DNA of 64,000 nt from Pseudofrankia inefficax (GTDB lineage Bacteria; Actinomycetota; Actinomycetes; Frankiales; Frankiaceae), in the NCBI RefSeq assembly GCF_000166135.1, contig NC_014666.1, positions 5,518,001 through 5,582,000 on the forward strand, read 5' to 3'. Within the stretch, counting starts at the first letter, position 1; each line of letters starts with the position of its first letter. The translations under genes were made by a program, and so were the position numbers. Shown in pieces: positions 49,232 to 57,369 of the stretch. Below the pieces are notes generated by a model. It made no database searches. It saw only the letters and a list, made by a program, of their open reading frames with translations, and was not told the origin of the DNA.

Positions 49232-49250
49232 GTAGGTAAGGTTTACCTAA
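49232..49250 (-). promoter_or_regulatory. IdeR/DmdR1-like iron box upstream of mbtH
   Basis: On the minus strand the site reads TTAGGTAAACCTTACCTAC, about 13-14 of 19 matches to the actinobacterial consensus TTAGGTTAGGCTAACCTAA. It lies 54 nt before the mbtH ATG. Iron-loaded IdeR/DmdR would repress the biosynthetic operon and iron starvation would release it. Confidence 0.72.
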
Positions 49251-49318
49251 AATGCACATGGTTGTCTACCCCCAATGCGTCGTCGGGCTTGTCCCTTTTC
49301 GACGCAGGGGGGTGGGGG

Positions 49319-51025
49319 TCAGTTCAGGCGGCCGCTTTCGACCCGGACGATCCGCGGCAGGCGTTCGATCGTGGTGGGCCGATGCGCGATGACGACCAGA
49401 GTTCGGCCCGGCCGCAGCCTTTCCACCGCCGTTTCCAGTCGCCGAGCGGCGTCAGGATCCAGGTCGGCTGTCGCCTCGTCGAGCAGCAGCACCGGCGGGT
49501 CGACGAGCCCGGCCCGCAGCAGCCCGACGATCTGCCGCTCGCCGGCGGACAGCCGGGAGCCGCGCATGCCGACGTCCGCGTCCAGGCCGCCGAGCCGGGC
49601 CGTCCAGTCGCCCAGGCCAAGCAGCTCGACCGCCCGTTCCATGGCCGCCCGGTCCGGCTCCCCCGGCGCGAGGGCCAGGTTCTCGGCCAGCGTGCCGGTG
49701 ATGATGTGCACCTGCTGCGGGATGAGCACGATGCGGGCCCGGACCTGGTCCGGGTCGGCCACGCGCAGGTCGACGCCGCCGTAGCGCACCGTCCCCACGT
49801 CCGGCTCGTAGAGCCCGGTGAGCAGCTTCGCGAGGGTGGTCTTGCCCGACCCGGTGACGCCGACCAGGCCGGCCCGGTCGCCGGACGGGAAGGTCACCGA
49901 GACGTCGCGCAGCACGTCGGCGCCCTCGGCGTAGCCGAAGCTCAGCCCGTCGGCGACCAGGTCCCCCCTGGCCGGCAGCTCGGTCCCCGCGAGCAGCTCG
50001 GTTCCCGCCGGCGGCTCGGCTGGGGCACGGCCGGCCGGGGCCAGCGCGTCGAGCAGGTCCGTCAGCCGGGCCAGCCCCGTCCGGGCGAGCTGCGCCTGGC
50101 CGGCCAGGCCGGAGAGCGTCAGCATGCTCTCGAACAGGTTGCGGGTCGCGACCACGAACACGACGACCGTGCCGACGCTGACCTGACCGGCCCGCACCAG
50201 CCAGACGCTCAGCAGCAGCAGCGCGGCGGTGGCCAGGCCCTCGATCATCCCGAACAGCTCCAGCCGGCTCTGGACGGCGATCGTCCGGTCGGCCGCGCGC
50301 AGCAGCTCGTCGTTGTCGACCCGGAAGCGGCGGACCCACTCCTGCGGCCGGCCCGGCGCGACCAGCGCCTCGTGCGCGTTGAGCGTCTCGGTGAAGGTCG
50401 CGGTCATCGTGGCGTCCGCGGCGGCCTGCCGTCCGAACGCCCGCGGCGCGCCACGAGTGAACCAGGCCACGACCAGGATCGCGACCGGCATGAACAGCGC
50501 GAGCAGCAACAGCGCGAGCAGCAACGAGTACACCAGCAGCAACGCCGTCGTGAGGGCCACGGTCAGGCCGAAGCCGAGCAGGTTGGGCAGCTGGTCCCGC
50601 AGGAAGAGGGTCAGGTCGGAGATCTCACCGGTCGACCGGCGCAGCAGGTCGCCGGTGCGGTGCGCCTCGATGAACCGCAGCGGCGCGCGGCCGAGCCGGT
50701 CCACGACGAGGTCGCGCAGCCCGCGGATCGTCCGCTCCCCCGCCGCCGAGAGCAGCACCTCCGACGAGCGCAGCAGCACCATCCGGGCCAGCACGAGCCC
50801 GGCCATCAGCGCGACCGCCCACCACAGCCGGCGCTCGTCGCCATCCGTGACCGCGTCGACCCCGAGGCCGATCGCGGGCGCGATCCCGACCACCGCCGCC
50901 GAGCTGGCCACGTTCGCCAGCAGCGCCGCGGCGAAGATCGCGCGGTGTGGCCGCAGGTAGGGCCAGAAGCGCCGGAACACCCGCGCGGTCGACGGGTCCT
51001 CGGCCAGTACCCGGATCTCAGCCAT
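49319..51025 (-). CDS. ABC exporter half-transporter (permease-ATPase), second subunit
   Basis: 568 residues: six-helix exporter domain (about 20-310) then ATPase (about 345-568) with Walker A GVTGSGKTTL, signature LSAGERQ and Walker B LLLDEATADLD including the catalytic Glu. The signature Gly-Gly pair is reduced (SAGE). The ATG at 51025 overlaps the end of the preceding ABC gene, so the two make a heterodimer. Its position at the head of the siderophore locus suggests export of the finished siderophore. The stop lies 140 nt upstream of mbtH. Confidence 0.87.
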   Translation of the reverse strand: MAEIRVLAEDPSTARVFRRFWPYLRPHRAIFAAALLANVASSAAVVGIAPAIGLGVDAVTDGDERRLWWAVALMAGLVLARMVLLRSSEVLLSAAGERTIRGLRDLVVDRLGRAPLRFIEAHRTGDLLRRSTGEISDLTLFLRDQLPNLLGFGLTVALTTALLLVYSLLLALLLLALFMPVAILVVAWFTRGAPRAFGRQAAADATMTATFTETLNAHEALVAPGRPQEWVRRFRVDNDELLRAADRTIAVQSRLELFGMIEGLATAALLLLSVWLVRAGQVSVGTVVVFVVATRNLFESMLTLSGLAGQAQLARTGLARLTDLLDALAPAGRAPAEPPAGTELLAGTELPARGDLVADGLSFGYAEGADVLRDVSVTFPSGDRAGLVGVTGSGKTTLAKLLTGLYEPDVGTVRYGGVDLRVADPDQVRARIVLIPQQVHIITGTLAENLALAPGEPDRAAMERAVELLGLGDWTARLGGLDADVGMRGSRLSAGERQIVGLLRAGLVDPPVLLLDEATADLDPDAARRLETAVERLRPGRTLVVIAHRPTTIERLPRIVRVESGRLN

Positions 51026-52763
51026 TGCCGCCACCCACCCGGACGATCTGCTCAGCCGTCGTCTGTTCGTCCGTCGTGTGCTCATCGAGCGCGGACCGTG
51101 GGGCCGGCCCGGCCACAGCCGCGGGAAAGCCGGGCGGTTCCAGCCGCAGCACGCGGTCGGCCGCCGCCAGCACGCTCGGCCGGTGCGAGATCACCAGCAG
51201 CGCGGTGCCGGGTGCCCAGGCCCGCAGCCGCCCCAGGATCGTGGCCTCGGTCTCCGCGTCGACGGCCGCCGTGACGTCGTCCAGGATCAGCACGTCCGGG
51301 CGGCCGACCAGGCCCCGGGCCAGGGCCAGCCGCTGCGCCTGGCCGCCGGAGACGCTCGCCCCGCGCTCGCCGAGCTCGGTGTCGTAGCCGTCGGGCAGGC
51401 TGTCCACGAACTCGTCGACGGCGGCGACGGCGCACGCCGCCCGCAGCTCGTCCAGGCCGAGCTCGCGCCCGACCCGCAGGTTGTCCGCGACCGTGCCGGC
51501 CAGGATCAGCGGCCGCTGCGGCACCAGGCCGACCCGGTTGGCCAGCTCGAGCCGGGAGACCCGCCGCAGATCGACGCCGCCCAGGCTGACCGAGCCGGTC
51601 GCCGGGTCCTCCAGCCGGCACAGCAGCCGGGCCAGCGTGGTCTTGCCGCTGCCGGTCGGGCCGGTCACGGCGACGAACTCGCCGGGACCGACGCTCAGGT
51701 CGACCGGGCCGAGCACCAGGCGCCCGTCGCGCCGGGCCGTCACCCCGGCGGCCACCAACGCCGCGTCCAGCGGCGGGCTCTCCGCGTCGGCGGGGTCGTC
51801 GTCGGTGCCGGGGGTGTCGAGGATCTCGGCGATGCGCCCGGCGGCGACCAACGCCTGGCCGCGCTGGGAGAGCAGGTCGACGGCGATCGTGACGGCCAGG
51901 GTCAGCGTGGTCATCCAGGAGGTGAAGGCGACCAGGCCACCGACGGTCAGGCCGCCGTGCAACACGGCCAGGCCCCCGATCGCGAGGCCGGCCGCGATCG
52001 CCAGCCTGGGCACGGCCGGCGGGACGGCCGACCACGACGCGGAGATCCGCGCGGCGGTCATCGTGTGGTCGGTGACGGTGGCGCTGCGCTCGTGGTGGCG
52101 ACGCACGAGGGTCGCCTCACCGCCGAGCCCGCGCACCGCGGCACTGGCCGACAGCAGGTCCTCGACGGCGTCGGCCCGGGCCGCGAACGCGGTGGACAGC
52201 TTCTCGTTCGCGGCGTCGAACCGGTCGGGGAAGTAGGCGTTGGCCAGCGCGACGAGCGGGATCGTGGCCACCCCGACGACCAGCAGCGGCCATTCCAGCA
52301 GGGCGAGGGCGGGCAGCACCAGCACGATCGTGACGACGATCCGCACCCAGATGGCGAGGCTCTGCACCCACAGCCGGATCAGGTCGACGTCCCGGGTGGC
52401 CCTGGTGGCCAGGTCGCCGTGCCCGTAGCGGGCCAGCGCGGCGCGGTCGAAGGCGGCGACCCGCTCGACCAGCGCGGCCCGCAGCGCGTGCGAGACCCGG
52501 TTCGCGGCCCGGCCCGACCAACGAAGCCCGCCGACGCCGCCGAGCATGAACACCACGGCGACCAGCGCCGTCGGGATCGCCCAGGTCAGCGTGCCGCGGA
52601 CCGAGTGCGCGGTGACGCCGCGGTCAAGGGCGCGCTGGATGCACCACGGGAGGGCGAGCATCGCGGTCTGCTGGACGACGGTGGCGGCGGCGCCGAGGGT
52701 GAGGTCCCCCCGCCGCCCGCGCAGTTGCGTTCTCAACAGCCGGCTGCCCGTCGAGCTGTTCAA
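51018..52763 (-). CDS. ABC exporter half-transporter (permease-ATPase), first subunit
   Basis: 581 residues: exporter-type membrane domain (about 20-305) and ATPase with Walker A GPTGSGKTTL, signature VSGGQAQ and Walker B VLILDDVTAAVD. The catalytic Glu after Walker B is Asp here, the usual sign of the degenerate site in heterodimeric exporters; its partner (49319-51025) keeps the Glu. The iron box at 52832-52850 is about 70 nt upstream, so expression should rise under iron starvation. Probable role is siderophore secretion. Confidence 0.87.
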   Translation of the reverse strand: MNSSTGSRLLRTQLRGRRGDLTLGAAATVVQQTAMLALPWCIQRALDRGVTAHSVRGTLTWAIPTALVAVVFMLGGVGGLRWSGRAANRVSHALRAALVERVAAFDRAALARYGHGDLATRATRDVDLIRLWVQSLAIWVRIVVTIVLVLPALALLEWPLLVVGVATIPLVALANAYFPDRFDAANEKLSTAFAARADAVEDLLSASAAVRGLGGEATLVRRHHERSATVTDHTMTAARISASWSAVPPAVPRLAIAAGLAIGGLAVLHGGLTVGGLVAFTSWMTTLTLAVTIAVDLLSQRGQALVAAGRIAEILDTPGTDDDPADAESPPLDAALVAAGVTARRDGRLVLGPVDLSVGPGEFVAVTGPTGSGKTTLARLLCRLEDPATGSVSLGGVDLRRVSRLELANRVGLVPQRPLILAGTVADNLRVGRELGLDELRAACAVAAVDEFVDSLPDGYDTELGERGASVSGGQAQRLALARGLVGRPDVLILDDVTAAVDAETEATILGRLRAWAPGTALLVISHRPSVLAAADRVLRLEPPGFPAAVAGPAPRSALDEHTTDEQTTAEQIVRVGGGNG

Positions 52764-52831
52764 CCCAGCACCGTCCCGATGGATGTCGATTACGCCACGT
52801 ACCGCTTATGTCACTATCCGTCTAGCGACTA

Positions 52832-52850
52832 AAGCTAGGTTAACCTACCT
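52832..52850 (-). promoter_or_regulatory. Iron box upstream of ABC exporter genes
   Basis: Contains the perfect palindrome AGGTTAACCT (52837-52846) within CTAGGTTAACCTACC, matching the half-sites of the IdeR/DmdR1 box. It sits about 70 nt before the ABC exporter start on the minus strand, within the divergent control region shared with the monooxygenase operon. Confidence 0.65.
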
Positions 52851-52940
52851 CCCTGGGAGCCGCCAGCCCCGTGTCGATCGGTCGAGGTGGGCCGGTCGCA
52901 GCCGGCGAGACGGGCTTGACACCCCGCGAGGGCGCCCCGA

Positions 52941-52959
52941 ATATAGGTAAGGTTTCCCT
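52941..52959 (+). promoter_or_regulatory. Iron box upstream of ornithine monooxygenase operon
   Basis: ATAGGTAAGGTTTCCCTTA matches about 13 of 19 positions of TTAGGTTAGGCTAACCTAA. It lies 69 nt before the preferred GTG start of the monooxygenase gene and probably overlaps that promoter. Together with the 52832 site it would make this a two-way iron-controlled region. Confidence 0.65.
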
Positions 52960-53028
52960 TAGTAGATCTTGCGTACGCTTCTCGTTACCGACGGGAAAGG
53001 GCGGCGCCCACGGACCGGAGGTTCTGGC

Positions 53029-54330
53029 GTGGTGAGAGGTCCGGCGTCCACGGACATCGGCATTCTGGACATCGTCGGAATTGGATTCGGTCCATCGAAT
53101 CTGGCACTGGCCATAGCGGCGACGGAGCACAACGCGCAGGTTCCGCCGGAGGCGGCCCTGAGCATTTCGTTTCTGGAGCGCCAGCCGCGGTTCGGCTGGC
53201 ACCGGGGCATGCTCCTCGACGGGGCCACGATGCAGGTGTCCTACCTGAAGGACCTGGTAACCCTGCGCAATCCGGCCAGCGATTTCAGCTATCTGTCATT
53301 CCTGCACGACCGTAACCGCCTGGTCGACTTCATCAACCACAAGACGATGTTCCCGCTGCGGGCCGAGTTCCACGACTATCTGGAATGGGCCGCCCGCCGG
53401 GTCGACGGCCTCGTCGAGTACGACACGCGCGTCGTCGACATCCGGCCGGTCCTGGTCGACGGCGAGGTCACGATGGTCGACGTCGTCGCCGTGCGGGGCG
53501 AGACCGGGGAGACGGTCGTGCGCCGGGCCCGGGGCGTCGTCATCGCCGCCGGGCTGGAGCCGGTGCTGCCGCCGGGCATCGAGCAGTCCGAGCGGGTCTG
53601 GCACAACCACGACCTGCTCGGCCGGGTCGAGCGGCTGCCCTCGATGGTGCGCGACCGGTTCGTCGTCGTCGGCGCCGGCCAGAGCGCGGCCGAGGTCACC
53701 GAGTTCCTGCACACCCGGTACCCGCGCGCCGAGGTCGTCGCGCTGTTCTCCCGGTACGGCTACAGCCCGGCCGACAACAGCGCGTTCGCGAACCAGATCT
53801 TCGACCCGACCGCCGTGGACGACTTCTACGCGTCGCCGCCGGCGGTGAAGGACATGCTGAACGGCTACCACCGGTCGACCAACTACTCGGTGGTCGACAT
53901 CGACCTCATCGACGAGCTCTACCGCCGGGTCTACCAGGAGAAGGTGCAGGGCCGGGAACGGCTGCGGATCATGCGGGCGTCCCGGCTCGCCGAGCTGCGC
54001 CCGATCGAGGCCGGCGTCGCCGTCGACGTCGAGTTCCTGCCGACCGGCAAACGGGAGACCGTCGAGGCGGACGTCATCGTCTTCGCCACCGGGTACAAAT
54101 CCCGGGACCCGCGCGCCCTGCTCGGCGCCATGTCCGGGTACTGCCTGGACGACGCGGCCGGGAAGCCGGCGCTGGACCGCGACTACCGGCTGGCGACGAC
54201 CCCCGACGTCCAGGCCGACCTGTACGTGCTCGGGGCGACTGAGCACTCCCACGGCATCTCCTCGACCCTGCTGTCGAACGTCGCCGTGCGGGCCGGCGAG
54301 CTGGTGCGCTCGATGGCCTGCCGAAGCTAG
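53029..54330 (+). CDS. L-ornithine N5-monooxygenase (SidA/PvdA/CchB family)
   Basis: 433-residue flavin N-hydroxylase. FAD-binding GIGFGPSNLALAIA is near the N-terminus; FLERQPRFGWHRGMLLDGA and MQVSYLKDLVTLRNP are family hallmarks, the NADPH site is VVGAGQSAAEVTEFL, and the C-terminal ATGYK motif is FATGYKSRDP. It makes N5-hydroxyornithine, the precursor for the hydroxamate residue of module 3 and perhaps for the trans-loaded residue. The GTG at 53029 is preferred: CGGAGG lies 7 nt upstream. A TTG 60 nt earlier is in frame but lies closer to the iron box. First gene of the uptake operon, 4 nt before the permease. Confidence 0.93.
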   Translation: MVRGPASTDIGILDIVGIGFGPSNLALAIAATEHNAQVPPEAALSISFLERQPRFGWHRGMLLDGATMQVSYLKDLVTLRNPASDFSYLSFLHDRNRLVDFINHKTMFPLRAEFHDYLEWAARRVDGLVEYDTRVVDIRPVLVDGEVTMVDVVAVRGETGETVVRRARGVVIAAGLEPVLPPGIEQSERVWHNHDLLGRVERLPSMVRDRFVVVGAGQSAAEVTEFLHTRYPRAEVVALFSRYGYSPADNSAFANQIFDPTAVDDFYASPPAVKDMLNGYHRSTNYSVVDIDLIDELYRRVYQEKVQGRERLRIMRASRLAELRPIEAGVAVDVEFLPTGKRETVEADVIVFATGYKSRDPRALLGAMSGYCLDDAAGKPALDRDYRLATTPDVQADLYVLGATEHSHGISSTLLSNVAVRAGELVRSMACRS

Positions 54331-54334
54331 CCGC

Positions 54335-55390
54335 GTGAACGTCATCGAGCGGCCTCGGCCGGCCGCGCCGCCGGCGCCGGTCCGGCGCGCCGGCCGGACC
54401 GGAGCGCGGGTCACGGGCCTCGCCGCTGCGGTCGCCGTGCTCGCGTTCGTCACGATGGCGAGCCTGGCCGTCGGCGCGAAGCCCATCCCACTCGGCACCG
54501 TCGTCCACGAGCTGTTCCACTACGACGGCTCGGGCGACGGGGTGATCATCCGGACCCTGCGGGTGCCCCGCACGCTGCTCGGCCTCACGGTCGGCGCCGG
54601 GCTGGGGCTCGCCGGGGCCGTGATGCAGGCGCTGACCCGCAACCCGCTCGCCGACCCGGGCCTGCTCGGCGTGAACGCCGGCGCGTCTGCGGCCGTGGTC
54701 GTCGCCATCGGCGCCCTCGGCCTGCACTCGCCGGCGGCTTACGTCTGGTTCGCGCTGGCCGGCGCGGCCATCGCCGCGGTCGCCGTCTACCTGCTGGGCG
54801 CGCGGGGCCGCTCGACGGCCGCCCCGGTCCGGCTGGCGCTCGCGGGCGCGGCCGTCAGCGCGGTGCTCATCGCGCTCGTCTGGGGGCTCGCCCTGACCAA
54901 CCCGGTGACGTTCGACGGCTACCGGTTCTGGTCGGTCGGCGGGCTGGCCGGGCGCAACCTCGCGGTCGTCTGGCAGACCGGGCCGTTCCTGCTGGCCGGC
55001 GCCGTGCTCGCGCTCGGGCTCGCCCGGCCGCTGAACGCGATCGCGCTCGGCGACGAGGCCGGCCGGGCGCTGGGCGTCCACCTCGGCCGGACCAGGGTTC
55101 TCGGGATCGGCGCCACCACCCTGCTGTGCGGGGCCGCCACCGCCGCGGCCGGCCCGATCGGCTTCGTCGGGCTGACCGTCCCGCACGTGGCCCGCGCCCT
55201 CACCGGCCCGGATCAGCGCTGGGTGCTGCCCTACTCGATGGTCCTCGCGCCGATCCTGCTGCTGGCCGCCGACATCGTCGGCCGGGTCGTCGCCCGTCCC
55301 GGCGAGATCGAGGCCGGCATCGTGACTGCCTTCGTCGGCGCGCCAGTGCTGGTGCTGCTCGCCCGCCGCCGACGACTGGCCGCCCTGTGA
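54335..55390 (+). CDS. Iron-siderophore ABC permease (FecCD family), subunit 1
   Basis: 351-residue membrane permease with about nine or ten hydrophobic segments. FecCD hallmarks include RVPRTLLGLTVGAGLGLAGAVMQ, NPLADPGLLGVNAGA and, late, GPIGFVGLTVPHVARALTG. It forms the FepD-like half of the import channel with the next gene, energised by the FecE-like ATPase. The GTG start is at 54335, 4 nt after the monooxygenase stop. The end overlaps the next start (GTGA at 55387). Confidence 0.93.
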   Translation: MNVIERPRPAAPPAPVRRAGRTGARVTGLAAAVAVLAFVTMASLAVGAKPIPLGTVVHELFHYDGSGDGVIIRTLRVPRTLLGLTVGAGLGLAGAVMQALTRNPLADPGLLGVNAGASAAVVVAIGALGLHSPAAYVWFALAGAAIAAVAVYLLGARGRSTAAPVRLALAGAAVSAVLIALVWGLALTNPVTFDGYRFWSVGGLAGRNLAVVWQTGPFLLAGAVLALGLARPLNAIALGDEAGRALGVHLGRTRVLGIGATTLLCGAATAAAGPIGFVGLTVPHVARALTGPDQRWVLPYSMVLAPILLLAADIVGRVVARPGEIEAGIVTAFVGAPVLVLLARRRRLAAL

Positions 55391-56469
55391 GCGCCCTCGT
55401 CGACGTCCGCGCGCCTGGTCGCGCCGCGCCTGGCCGGGCTCGGGTGCTCGGCACGCCGCGGGGGCGGGTGTCGCTGCTGGTCCCGGTCCGGTCCTGCGTG
55501 GTCGGGGCCGCGCTGGTCGCGCTCATCGTCGCCGTGGGCTGCGTCGCGCTGACCACGGGCGACTACCACATCCCGCTGCCCGACGTGGTCCGCGCCCTGC
55601 TCGGCGGCGGCGACGGCTCGACCCGCTTCATCGTGATCACCCTGCGGCTGCCCCGGCTGCTGACCGGTGTGCTGGTCGGCGCGGCGCTCGGGGTCGGCGG
55701 CGCGATGTTCCAGAGCCTGTCGCGCAACCCGCTCGGCTCGCCGGACATCATCGGCTTCGACACCGGCGCGGCGACCGGGGCCCTGCTGGTCATCCTGGTG
55801 CTGCACGGGACGATGGCCCAGGTCGCCGCCGGGGCCGTCGTCGGCGGCGTGGCCACGGCGCTGCTGGTGTACCTGCTGGCGATGAAGCGCGGGGTCCAGG
55901 GCTATCGGCTCATCCTGGTCGGGATCGGCATCGCGGCCATGCTCTCCTCGGTCAACGACTTCCTGCTGACCAGGGCCAGCATCAACGACGCCCAGTCCGC
56001 GGCCGTCTGGCTGACCGGCAGCCTCAACGGCCGCGGCTGGGAGCACGTCCGCCCGGTCGCCCTCGCGGTCGCCGTGCTGCTGCCGCTGGCGAGCTGGCTC
56101 GGCCGCGACCTGCGGATGCTGGAGCTCGGCGACGACACCGCCCGGGCCCTCGGCGTCCACGCTGAGCGGGCCAGGGCGGCCTCGGTCGTCGTCGGGGTCG
56201 GGCTGAGCGCCGCCGCCACCGCCTGCGCGGGACCGATCGTCTTCGTCGCGCTGGCCGCGCCGCAGGTCACCCGGCGGCTGACGAGGCTGCCCGGGCCCAA
56301 CATCATCCCGTCCGCGCTGACCGGGGCCCTGCTGCTGACGGCGAGCGATCTCGCGGCGCAACGGGCCTTCGCGCCGACCCAGCTCCCGGTCGGCGTCGCC
56401 ACCGGCGTCGTCGGCGGCCTCTACCTCGCCTGGCTGCTCAGCCGGGAATGGCGCCAGGGACGTGGCTGA
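55387..56469 (+). CDS. Iron-siderophore ABC permease (FecCD family), subunit 2
   Basis: 360-residue FepG-like permease: RLPRLLTGVLVGAALGVGGA, NPLGSPDIIGFDTGAATGA, AGPIVFVALAAPQVTRRL. It pairs with the preceding subunit. The GTG start at 55387 overlaps the previous stop by 4 nt, which fixes the start; the open frame extends further upstream only as a shadow of the first permease. Confidence 0.93.
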   Translation: MSALVDVRAPGRAAPGRARVLGTPRGRVSLLVPVRSCVVGAALVALIVAVGCVALTTGDYHIPLPDVVRALLGGGDGSTRFIVITLRLPRLLTGVLVGAALGVGGAMFQSLSRNPLGSPDIIGFDTGAATGALLVILVLHGTMAQVAAGAVVGGVATALLVYLLAMKRGVQGYRLILVGIGIAAMLSSVNDFLLTRASINDAQSAAVWLTGSLNGRGWEHVRPVALAVAVLLPLASWLGRDLRMLELGDDTARALGVHAERARAASVVVGVGLSAAATACAGPIVFVALAAPQVTRRLTRLPGPNIIPSALTGALLLTASDLAAQRAFAPTQLPVGVATGVVGGLYLAWLLSREWRQGRG

Positions 56470-56508
56470 CGGCCTGTGGATGAAGGAGACGATGAAGGAC
56501 AAGAGGCC

Positions 56509-57369
56509 ATGAGCCGGCTGCGCGCCGAGCGCCTGGAGCTGGGCTACGACCAGCGCAGCATCGTGCACGACCTGGACGTCACGATCCCGGACCGGTCCTT
56601 CACGGTCATCGTCGGCGCCAACGGCTGCGGCAAGTCGACCCTGCTGCGCGGGCTCGCCCGGATGCTGACGCCGCGGGCCGGGCTGGTCCTGCTGGACGGC
56701 AAGCACATCCGGTCGCTGCCGTCCAAGGAGATCGCCCGGCGCCTCGGCCTGCTGCCGCAGGGCCCGATCGCCCCGGACGGCATCACGGTCGCCGACCTGG
56801 TCGGCCGGGGCCGCTACCCGCACCAGGGGCTGCTGCGGCAGTGGTCGGCGACGGACGAGCTGGCCGTGGTGGACGCGATGGCCGCCACCGGGATCACCGA
56901 CCTGGCCGACGCCTACGTCGACGAGCTGTCCGGCGGCCAGCGCCAGCGGGCCTGGCTCGCCATGGCGCTGGCCCAGCAGACCCCGATCATGCTGCTGGAC
57001 GAGCCCACGACCTTCCTCGACATCGCCCACCAGGTCGACGTCCTCGACCTGTGCGCCGACCTGCACCAGTCCAGGGGGCACACGCTCGTGCTCGTCCTGC
57101 ACGACCTCAACCAGGCCTGCCGCTACGCGACGCACCTGATCGCCATGCGAGACGGGCGGATCGTCGCCGAGGGCCACCCGTCCGAGATCGTCACGGCCGA
57201 CCTGGTCGAGCGGGTCTTCGGGCTGCGCTGCCGCGTCATCACCGATCCCGAGTCGGGCACGCCGCTGGTCATCCCGGCCGCCCGCCGGACCGCGACCGGC
57301 CCATCGCCCGCGCCCGTGTCACCCCCCGCGCCGGAGCCGCGCCGCGACGCCGCCGAGACCGCCTCATGA
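56509..57369 (+). CDS. Iron-siderophore ABC transporter ATP-binding protein (FecE/FepC family)
   Basis: 286-residue ATPase: Walker A VGANGCGKSTLLRGLA, Q-loop LLPQGPIAPDG, signature LSGGQRQRAWLAMALAQ, Walker B IMLLDEPTTFLDI and switch His in VLVLHDLNQA. The tail after residue 265 is Pro/Ala-rich. The ATG at 56509 follows AAGAGG at 56501-56506; an upstream in-frame start at 56476 is weaker. It powers the two FecCD permeases. Its end overlaps the next start (ATGA at 57366). Confidence 0.93.
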   Translation: MSRLRAERLELGYDQRSIVHDLDVTIPDRSFTVIVGANGCGKSTLLRGLARMLTPRAGLVLLDGKHIRSLPSKEIARRLGLLPQGPIAPDGITVADLVGRGRYPHQGLLRQWSATDELAVVDAMAATGITDLADAYVDELSGGQRQRAWLAMALAQQTPIMLLDEPTTFLDIAHQVDVLDLCADLHQSRGHTLVLVLHDLNQACRYATHLIAMRDGRIVAEGHPSEIVTADLVERVFGLRCRVITDPESGTPLVIPAARRTATGPSPAPVSPPAPEPRRDAAETAS

